From: Terriglobia bacterium
GTDB lineage: Bacteria; Acidobacteriota; Terriglobia; Terriglobales; Acidobacteriaceae
NCBI GenBank assembly: GCA_020073565.1
Contig: JAIQEY010000015.1
Coordinates: 1 to 64,000, forward strand
DNA length: 64,000 nt
Direction: 5' to 3'
The notes under the pieces are model-generated. The model saw nothing but the letters and a program-made list of their open reading frames with translations. It ran no database searches and had not been told where the DNA came from. The translations under genes were made by a program, and so were the position numbers. How positions within the stretch are numbered: position 1 is the stretch's first letter; every line of letters begins with the position of its first letter. Shown piece by piece: positions 24,354-32,800 of the stretch.

Positions 24354-26714
24354 CTATTGCTTGATTGCTGATGCTAAAGCAGCGGCAGATGGGGTTGCAG
24401 TCAGTTTCTTGTATTCGGCCTTGGCTTGACGGAGTATCGGGATATCCGGGTCCGCATCTTTCCAGGTGGTGAAGAAATCGTCGTAGGCTTTGCGGCTCTT
24501 CTCACGCTCCCCTTGCATGGCATAGGCCCGCCCGAGACCGAGTTGCGCCAGTGGAACGTAGATGTGCCACCATCCCGAGCCGCGATGGCCGAGGAGTTCC
24601 TCCAACTCTGCGGCGGCTTTGGCGGGCTCTCCTGCCGCCAGGTAAGCTTGCGCAAGTTGATAGTTAACGTCCAGGGTTCCTCGATATTGGAGGGCCGGGG
24701 CGAGCAAATCCGCGGCCTTAACGGCGTTTCCGCGCGCGCGCTCGATATTCGAGCGCATCACCGGCAGATAGACCTTCTGTTGTACTGTGTCCTCAGGAAA
24801 CATTCGATCCAGTTTAGCCGTCAATACTTCAGCCTGCGCCACTTCGCCGGCATATGCGAATGCCTCGGAACAACGCCAGAGCTCGGAAGGACTGTCTTGA
24901 TCCATCCTGCTAGCCTCATGACAAAGCTTGCTCGCCAGACCGGAGTTTCCCAAGAAGGCTTCAAGCTGGCCATGCAAAGCAAGGTCGTCGGCAGTGTTCT
25001 CCTTCCGGTTCGCCCGCCTGTCCTGGTCAACCAGGGTTTGGCTCAGCGAACGGAATTTACCGAGGTCGCCGCGCAAGAATGCGAACTGGAGCTGCAATTC
25101 GAGCCAGCGAACATCATCGGCGGGAATCTCGCGGGCAAGCCGTTCCATGGTGGCGGTATCGTGGTCGAACCAGGCGATCCGGTAGCGCATTTCTCTTTGA
25201 AATGGCGCCAGGGATCCTTTCTGCGTCCATTCGTCAAGCAGCTTCTTTGCCTCGTCAAGACGGTCCAGGACTAACAAGGCTTGGGCGGCGTTGGAGTAGT
25301 GGTGAGCGGCGGGCTGTGGGGAATGCTCAATTGTCCACTTGAATTTCTCCAGGGCTTCTTCCTTCTTGCCAAGTCTCGCATATACGATCCCCAATCGGTT
25401 GCCGAGCACGCTGCGTGGATATGCTTGCTGGTACAAAACCAGCACGGCCATTTCCTTTTCCAGGTTGCCCGTTATATAGGAATGATAATAGTCAGTAATC
25501 TGAAAATTCTCTTCTTGTGTGACGCGGCCATCCTTTAGCGCGAAGGCCTTAGCAAAATTCTTTTTGGCGGTTTCCCCGTCACCAATACTGAAATAGGCAT
25601 GGCCGAGCATGCCGTAGGCAGAACAGAACTGTGGGTCGAGTTCGACGGCCCTTTCAAAAAATGGAATGGCTTCACGCGTCTTTCCAGAACGAAACTGCAT
25701 CTGCCCCTCTCGGTAGGCCTGTAACGCCTCGAGGGAGCTTGTGGTCGCAAGATCCAGGGGAGCATCGTACTTCTCGAGAGAGCTCAGCCGTTCGCCCAAT
25801 TGCGTTCGCAATCCCGAAGCTGCTCTGCCCAGGGCAGCGATCACCTTATCCTTGGAATCCACTTCCTCTTGCCTTCGCGCTATGGACTTTTGGTTCTGCG
25901 CGTCAATCGCTTCCAGGGTAATCAGGTATTTGCTCCCGAAGGCAGCAATCTCCGGCACCACCACGGCTTTGAGTCCCTGTCGTTTACAGATCTCGATACC
26001 CAGTTCCTGTGTCACACGCTCGTTAGGCTCGTGGCGCATCATCCCCATCATCCGGCGGACGTCTGCTTCGGGAAAGAGACTCAAGAAGGGGGACTCGGTA
26101 AGTTTGACTTCGAGGGCTTTGTCCAGAGAACTATCGAAGATGGGATCACCCGTCTTGTTAACGAAGCTCGCCAGGAGGATGACGTCGGTCTGGGTCAGCC
26201 CGGGCCGGGCAGAAAACACGCGCCAGGAAGCAACCATCAGGAGGAAGACTGCAGCACCAGCTATGAGGACAAAGGGGCGCTTGTTCCAAAGTGCAGGCGT
26301 TGGCCCTAAGGGGCGAACTGGTGCGAGATGTTCTTCGACGGCGGCCGGTGCGGGCACTGCGCCATTTTCAACGCGCGCGATGAAGCGGTAGCCGCGGCGA
26401 GGGATCGTCTCGATAAAAGCAGGGTTGTCGGCGTCATCATCCAGCGCTGCCCGCAAGCGTTTGACCGCGGCGTTGACGCTGTGTTCGAACTCGACCACGG
26501 TACCGTCGGGCCAGAGGTGTTGCCTGACCTGCTCGCGCGTGACCAGCTGGCCAGGCTGTTGGAGCAACAGTTCGAGGAGTTGCAGCGGCTGGCCTTGGAG
26601 ACGGTTCTTCGTTCCGTTCCTGAAGAGCACTCCGCTTTGAAGGTCCAGTTCGAATCCGCCGAAGCGCGTCACCGGTGGCGGGTTCGGGTGAGCGGGTTCG
26701 GGTGAGGTGGCCAC
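24354..26714 (-). CDS. winged-helix (OmpR/CadC-type) membrane regulator with TPR repeats
   Basis: From GTG 26714 (VATSPEPAHPN...; an ATG lies further up at 26798) the product has about 786 residues. An OmpR/PhoB-type winged helix comes first (FGGFELDLQSGVLFRNG, QLLELLLQQPGQLVTREQV, FIETIPRRGYRFIA), then one membrane helix (VLIAGAAVFLLMVASW), then a long periplasmic region: a TolB/adenylate-cyclase-like segment and TPR repeats (QFCSAYGMLGHAYFSIGD, NRLGIVYARLGKKEEALEKF). This design is very common in Acidobacteriota. It would sense an envelope signal through the TPR part and bind DNA directly. The target genes are unknown; the divergent haloperoxidase gene is a candidate. Confidence 0.88.
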   Translation of the reverse strand: MATSPEPAHPNPPPVTRFGGFELDLQSGVLFRNGTKNRLQGQPLQLLELLLQQPGQLVTREQVRQHLWPDGTVVEFEHSVNAAVKRLRAALDDDADNPAFIETIPRRGYRFIARVENGAVPAPAAVEEHLAPVRPLGPTPALWNKRPFVLIAGAAVFLLMVASWRVFSARPGLTQTDVILLASFVNKTGDPIFDSSLDKALEVKLTESPFLSLFPEADVRRMMGMMRHEPNERVTQELGIEICKRQGLKAVVVPEIAAFGSKYLITLEAIDAQNQKSIARRQEEVDSKDKVIAALGRAASGLRTQLGERLSSLEKYDAPLDLATTSSLEALQAYREGQMQFRSGKTREAIPFFERAVELDPQFCSAYGMLGHAYFSIGDGETAKKNFAKAFALKDGRVTQEENFQITDYYHSYITGNLEKEMAVLVLYQQAYPRSVLGNRLGIVYARLGKKEEALEKFKWTIEHSPQPAAHHYSNAAQALLVLDRLDEAKKLLDEWTQKGSLAPFQREMRYRIAWFDHDTATMERLAREIPADDVRWLELQLQFAFLRGDLGKFRSLSQTLVDQDRRANRKENTADDLALHGQLEAFLGNSGLASKLCHEASRMDQDSPSELWRCSEAFAYAGEVAQAEVLTAKLDRMFPEDTVQQKVYLPVMRSNIERARGNAVKAADLLAPALQYRGTLDVNYQLAQAYLAAGEPAKAAAELEELLGHRGSGWWHIYVPLAQLGLGRAYAMQGEREKSRKAYDDFFTTWKDADPDIPILRQAKAEYKKLTATPSAAALASAIKQ

Positions 26715-27029
26715 AGGCGACTCGCACTGATAGTCGATCCGTGAAGTCGGTGGGCGTAAAAACCCTGCGCGGCACAGCCGACCCCTCCCGTGCTGCACGA
26801 GGGCCGCAGTCTATCACCGCTGTTGCGAATGGGCAATCCAAGTCTTTCCATAACTCCTCAGGAATCATTGGCGTACCTGATGTCAGCCAGATTTCAGTTG
26901 AATGTCACCCACGTTGCATTGAGGTCCGCCGGCCCGGGGTGCAGGATTCTCGTCTAGGAACTTGCCGAACCAAGGGAAGGTCCAAGCTTTCTGCGGAACG
27001 AAGGCCAGTGAAGAATCTAGGAGGAATCC

Positions 27030-28358
27030 GTGACAACAATAAAAGAAAGAACAATGAAGAGGACTTTCGGGCTCCTATGCGTGACCCTTCTGCTCGGAGC
27101 GTTGCTCGTCACCTGGCCGCTGTCGGCGGCAGCGGCCACCCCAGGGGATCCGGTGTTGGAGTGGAACGCAATCATGAACGACACCGTCCTCGCCGGCGGT
27201 ACCAGTCCGGTAGCGTCATCGCGGGTGGTCGCGATGGTATCGGCATCCGTCTTCGATGCCGTGAATGGGATCAAGCCACGCTACAAACCGCTCCATGTCA
27301 AGCCGGGCGCGCCGGGGTACGCCTCGCAACGCGCAGCCGCTATTCAGGCCGCGTGTGCGATGCTCGTCAAGGCCTATCCGGCGCAGATCGCGTCGCTCAC
27401 CCCGAAACGCGATGCCTCCATCGCGGCAATCGCCTCGAGGGAAAGTGCGAAGTCGATAAAAGCGGGGGTCGCTTGGGGACAAGCCGTTGCGGATAGCATT
27501 TGGGCGTGGCGCCTAACGGATGGGTTTGCGCCGCCGCCACCGCCGTTCGTCGGCGTCCTCGGGATTGAGGGAACGCCCACAGCCGTGGGTGTCTGGCGGC
27601 CGACACCACTGGCGAGCGCCTTCGGTGCCGGACCGCAGTTTGCCACGATGACGCCGTGGGTACTGCAACGGCCATCGCAGTTCCGCCTGCCGCCGCCGCT
27701 CGCTCTCACCAGCGCCGAGTACGCTGCGGATTACAACGAAATCAAGGTTATGGGTGACTTCACCGGATCAGGGCGATCGGCGGACCAGTCGGAACTGGTG
27801 CTCTTTTGGGCCGGGAACACCCCGCTCAGCTGGAATCGGATTGCCTCGCAGATTGCGTCGGACCGGTCTCTGAGTCTCTCGGAGAACGCCCACCTATTCG
27901 CACTACTAGACGTGACGATGGCCGACGCGGCAATCGCCTGTTGGGACGGCAAGTACCGATACGTCTTCTGGCGCCCCATCACCGCGATCCAGGCCGGCGA
28001 CACCGATGGCAATCCCAGCACCGATCCGGACCCGACTTGGACACCCTGGCTCGACTTCTTCCCTAGTGGCACTCCGGCTCATCCCGAGTACCCATCGGGC
28101 CATTCGACTGTGAGCGGTTCGGCAGCCTCTATTCTTGCAGCAGCGTTTGGAGACGCCACCCCGTTTACTGTTACCTCGGATGTCCGCCCGGGAACACGGG
28201 CGTTCCCGAGTTTCTCGGCAGCGGTGGCGGAAATCGCTGACGCGCGTGTCTTCGGGGGTATTCATTTCAGGACTTCCTGCGTGCGAGCGAATCTGCTCGG
28301 CCAAGCCGTGGCGGATTATGTCTCGACCCATGCGATGCGCGCCTTGGACGGCAATTAG
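27030..28358 (+). CDS. vanadium-dependent haloperoxidase/PAP2-type phosphatase, exported
   Basis: The 442-residue product has a signal peptide (LLCVTLLLGALLVTWPLSAAAA). The PAP2/vanadium chloroperoxidase site is complete: K308-Y-R-Y-V-F-W-R-P, S356-G-H358 in YPSGHSTVSG, and R406...H412 in RVFGGIHFR, which are the residues that hold vanadate or phosphate. Enzymes of this group oxidise halides with peroxide or act as acid phosphatases; sequence alone does not separate the two. GTG 27030 is preceded by AGGAGG and is preferred over ATG 27054. It is divergent from the winged-helix regulator across about 315 bp. Confidence 0.85.
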   Translation: MTTIKERTMKRTFGLLCVTLLLGALLVTWPLSAAAATPGDPVLEWNAIMNDTVLAGGTSPVASSRVVAMVSASVFDAVNGIKPRYKPLHVKPGAPGYASQRAAAIQAACAMLVKAYPAQIASLTPKRDASIAAIASRESAKSIKAGVAWGQAVADSIWAWRLTDGFAPPPPPFVGVLGIEGTPTAVGVWRPTPLASAFGAGPQFATMTPWVLQRPSQFRLPPPLALTSAEYAADYNEIKVMGDFTGSGRSADQSELVLFWAGNTPLSWNRIASQIASDRSLSLSENAHLFALLDVTMADAAIACWDGKYRYVFWRPITAIQAGDTDGNPSTDPDPTWTPWLDFFPSGTPAHPEYPSGHSTVSGSAASILAAAFGDATPFTVTSDVRPGTRAFPSFSAAVAEIADARVFGGIHFRTSCVRANLLGQAVADYVSTHAMRALDGN

Positions 28359-28427
28359 GCGCGTTAGTGGCCTGCAAATGAAGACAAAAAATCTGGTCGA
28401 GATCACACCATATAGGGAGAAAGTTAT

Positions 28428-29222
28428 ATGAAACACTTGGCGGACCTTTTGTGGCTGCTTCTGGGCGTCAGTCTACTCTGTGGGTGCGGAGGAGGAGGAG
28501 CAAGAACTTCAGGTCCGCCCCCGCTGTTCCTGGACATTGCAGGCAATTGGCAATTCAGCACGACGTCCACGGTTTCGGGGACGCCCGTGACGATTGCTGG
28601 CAGTATCAAGCAATCCGGGAGTTCGGTCAGAGGCGCAGTGCATGTCGACGGTTCGAATTGTTTTGATCGGCTAACCACCATGGGCCTAACCGGTACTCTG
28701 ACTGGCAGCAACATCTCCCTGACCTCCACGTCTGTTGCTGGACAGGTCACTTCTTTCACCGGCAGTATCACCGACAACACACTCACCGGGACTTATACCA
28801 TCAACGGCGGATGTGCCGACGGCGACCGGGGAAACGTCACCGGCATCAAGATACTTACAATCGCAAACACCTTGAACGGCACCTTCACGACTTCCGGGGG
28901 AGAAACATTCGACGTGGCAGCCGACGTGGCTCAGGAGAGCAGGGCCAGTGCTGAGGGTAGCTTTGGGGTTACCGGAACAGTTACTTTCAGTACGTCCTGC
29001 TTCAGTTCGGGGACAATCACGTCTGGAACGTTTCCCTCTGGCAGCTTCATCATCGGTACGTCTGTCGCCCTTGAAATCGAGACTGGCAACGGCACCGTCG
29101 CTTTCCTTGGGACGTTGAACCAGGACAAAGGTGAAATTAGCGGGGACTACACGGTCTTCGGCGGCACCTGCGATCAAACCGGCACGGCAGTCTTGGTTGC
29201 GTCGAGCCCATGGGATTATTGA
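28428..29222 (+). CDS. lipoprotein, beta-rich
   Basis: The 264-residue product begins with a lipoprotein signal (LLWLLLGVSLLCGCGGGG) followed by Ser/Thr/Gly-rich repeats of the type GTLTGSNISLTSTSVAGQV and GTVTFSTSCFSSGTITSG, suggestive of a beta-sandwich or beta-helix. Cysteines occur at intervals. No enzyme motifs. It starts 69 bp after the haloperoxidase gene in the same direction, with GGAG in front of the ATG, and may share its transcript. I do not recognise a named family. Confidence 0.7.
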   Translation: MKHLADLLWLLLGVSLLCGCGGGGARTSGPPPLFLDIAGNWQFSTTSTVSGTPVTIAGSIKQSGSSVRGAVHVDGSNCFDRLTTMGLTGTLTGSNISLTSTSVAGQVTSFTGSITDNTLTGTYTINGGCADGDRGNVTGIKILTIANTLNGTFTTSGGETFDVAADVAQESRASAEGSFGVTGTVTFSTSCFSSGTITSGTFPSGSFIIGTSVALEIETGNGTVAFLGTLNQDKGEISGDYTVFGGTCDQTGTAVLVASSPWDY

Positions 29223-29839
29223 ACCGCCCGGCACTCCGGGACAGGTCTCCGTGGAGATCTGGCTGCGGTGGCAGGTACCTGCTTTGCATTTAGGGATTCC
29301 GTACATCGCAGGGGCCGTCAGACCACTACACGTGGAATTGCCGTTCGCCGCCCGGCGGAGTGCAAAGATATTTCATTCCCCGTCATTTGAAGCCGTACCG
29401 GCCATTGCGGTTGCAACGCGCAGATGGATGGTCTCCCGGTCGCGTCCCGGCTCCCATTGGAGCTTCGCCTGCCCATAGTCCCCGGCCAAACCGTCCCCAT
29501 TGGTTGAGCGTTTCCTGAAAGCTGTTTCAATTGCCCTCTGGGCAGCAATCAGTTCTGGTCAGCCGGAACAATGTCGGCGTCCGCGGTGTCCAAACGGACA
29601 TAGGTACTCTTGGACGACTCGAAAGGGACCGCTATTTCTCTGCTTCACGGTTCGCCGAGTATGCAGATTGCCGCCAGAAGCCTTCCAAGCCTATCGCCCT
29701 GGTCACGCCTGAGGGTTCTGCACCTACAGAAGACGCCTAACTCGCTCCGTGCAAGAATGGCCCCGGCGCGCGTTCTCTTAGTGGAACGAGAATAGCAGGG
29801 GATATCAACAAAGTATCTTCGTATCTTCACGGAGACAAC
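29223..29839. other. 617-bp intergenic stretch without a recognised gene
   Basis: Only short competing frames are visible on both strands. A minus-strand reading around 29340-29520 gives GDYGQAKLQWEPGRDRETIH, which looks vaguely protein-like but is interrupted. The last 70 bp should contain the promoter of the alpha-2-macroglobulin gene; no clear -35/-10 pair stands out. Confidence 0.4.
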
Positions 29840-32800
29840 ATGGACAACGTTAAGCAATGCAGAAATGCAACAAGATTCGTCATTGTTATTCTCTCTGTTT
29901 TTCTCACGATTGCTGCTCTTGTCAGCCTGCAGTCATTCCAGGCATCCGGCGGTGCGCTGACTGTCGCAACCTATTCGCATGGCGTGCTGCATCTGACCAT
30001 TCCTTACCATGCCGCTCGCTCAGGAGGCGGACCGTTGACGATGGAAGTCCTCGATCCGGAAGACAACGTCGTGGGTCGCGCCGAGCGGCACGTGGAGGTG
30101 GCCGAAGGACAAGGACGGTGGCAGGACGAAATCAAGCTGGAGAAGTCGCTGCCCCTGGACGATCTGGTTTGGCATCGTGTTCACTACCGCTTCGAGTATG
30201 ACGATCACAAAACCGTGGGTTTGGAGGGTACCGAGTCGATCTCGCAGGTACTTCGCACGCCCGTGATTCACATTCTGGGACAGCAGGCTTACCTGAACGG
30301 CGGCTCGGCGGCGGTGCGCGTGATCGTTACCGACTCGAAGAATGAAGTCATTGCCGGACGCGGCGCGGTACGCATTGAATTCCTCACTGGCGCCGACAAA
30401 TCCCGGCTCCTTTTTACCGGCCAGTTGAATCGGCGGGGAACAACCGAGGCCCAGTTCCGGTTTCCTGCCGGCTTGGTAGGTAGTTACCAGCTGCGCTATG
30501 TTGTGGATACTCCGATCGGTTCCACCGAGTTTACCCAGGCAGTGCGGTTGGAAGACAAGGTCTCCATACTTCTTACGGCTGAGAAACCAATCTACCAGCC
30601 GGGTCAAACCATCCATGTGCGGGCGCTGGCGCTCGACCGTTCCGACCACGAGGCGGCGGCCAACCACAAGCTCACTTTTGAACTCGAAGATTCTCGCGGT
30701 AACAAGGTGTTCAAGAAAACCACCGCGACCGATGAGTTCGGAGTTGCCTCAGCCGAATTTGGACTGGCCGATGAGGTAAATCTCGGCACCTACCACCTGC
30801 GCGCGCTGATGGGAGATGCCGATTCACCAACGAATACGGCGGAGATTGCCCTCAATGTCGAACGATATGGCCTGCCGAAGTTCAAGGTGGCTGTGGAATT
30901 CAGCGAGAACGACAAGAAGCAGAAACGCGGCTACCAGCCTGGTGATCACGTCACCGGGACAGTGCGCGCCCACTACTTTTTTGGAAAGCCCGTGGATAAC
31001 GCCGAAATCAGCATCAAGGCCTCGGCAATGGACGTAGAAGTTGTTGAGGTGGCGTCCGCGCAGGGAAAGACTGAAGCGGATGGTTCCTATCGATTCGATC
31101 TCCACTTACCAAAATACTTTGCCGGGCGGCCTCTCAGCCACGGCGCTGCTCGCGTGCTGATTGAGGCCACGGTGAAAGATTCCGCCAGTCATGCGGAAAC
31201 TCGCGATGAATCGATCACCGTCAGCGAATCACCTCTGTTGATCACGGCGGTTCCCGAAGGCGGCACTCTGGTCCCCAATCTGGAGAACCAGGTGTTTGTC
31301 CTCACTTCTTATCCGGATGGAACTCGCGCGAAGGCTGACCTGCACATCCACGCGCCCGGGAATCTCGATCAACACGTGGCCACCGATGATGGCGGTGTTG
31401 CAGTGACTCGCATAAAACCGGGCGACGCCAGTGAAACCTTGGAGATTGAGGCCACCGATCAAGAAGGGAACCACGCCTCGAGCAACGTTCTACTGCAAAC
31501 TCGCGAGGGCGAGGATCAGGTTCTTCTGCGCACCGAACGAGCTGTGTACCGCGCCGGTGATCGCATCGAACTGAGGGTTTTATCCACCAAGACGCGCGGG
31601 GCTGCGTACGTGGACATCGTCAAAGAAGGACAGACGGTGCTGACCCGTGACCTGGAGCTCGAAAACGGCGAGGCGGAGCTTTCCCTGATTGCCACGCCGG
31701 AGATGGCGGGCACGGTGGATCTCAGCGCGTACCTCTTCGGTCGGGACGCACGGCCGGTCGGGGATCATCGCCTGATCTTCGTGCAGCCAGCGGACGAACT
31801 GAAAATTGAAACAGTAGCCGATGCGGCCGTCTACAAGCCGGGCGGCGAGGCGAGAATTCGTTTCCGAGTGACCAACTCGCACGGCGAGGGCATCCATGCC
31901 GCACTCGGCCTGCAAGTGGTGGATGAGGCTGTGTTCGCTCTGGCGGAAAAGCAGCCGGGGTTTGCCAAGGTGTTCTTCTATCTGGAGCAGGAGGTGATGA
32001 AGCCGCGCTACGAGATCCACTCGATCGGCATGCCGGACATCGTGGAGCCGGTGGAGAAGTCGAAAGTGGAACAGCGCGACCGGGCGGCGCGGGCCTTGTT
32101 TTCGGCGACGGAAATCGTGAGTCCGAATAAGTTCGAAGCGGAATTCGGTAAGGACGTGCCGATGGCCAAGTACGGTGTGTATGCGTCACGCTACCAGGCA
32201 CGTTTTCTGAAGCAGGCGAATCAGCTGGCAAAGGTCCTTAGCCATGCTTATTCGGAAAAGTCGAAGGCAGGGGATCCAGCGGTGATCTATGCGAAGATCG
32301 CGCAGGCCGGTGGGGCGGAGTTTCGCGACGCCTGGAGCACAAGCTTCACGTTCGAAGCGCAGCGCTGGGATTCCTCAAAAACATATTACCTGTTGCGCAG
32401 CGCGGGCCCCGACCGCCAGTTGAATAGCAGTGATGACCTCCAGGTTTTGTTGCAGTGTCATCGGAAGTGGGTGGTGGGTCATCCGAATCCGGGGACCGCG
32501 ATTGACATCGACATCGAACACGATCGCGGACCGTTCAATGGTCGAGCCGATATCGTGGGAACCGTTACCGACCCCACCGGCGCCGTCGTGCCCGGTGCCA
32601 CCGTCGAGTTGCGAAGAGTCTCCACCGGAAAGACGAGAACCGCGACCACCAATGCCGCCGGGCATTTCAGTCTGTCGGGTGTGCCTGCTGGTAACTACGT
32701 CGTCCAAGTGTCCTTGGCAGGGTTCAAGATCGCTTCGGGAGAACTTACTCTTCAGGCACGCGACCGCGCGGCACTCTCCACAACTTTGGCGGTTGGCCAA

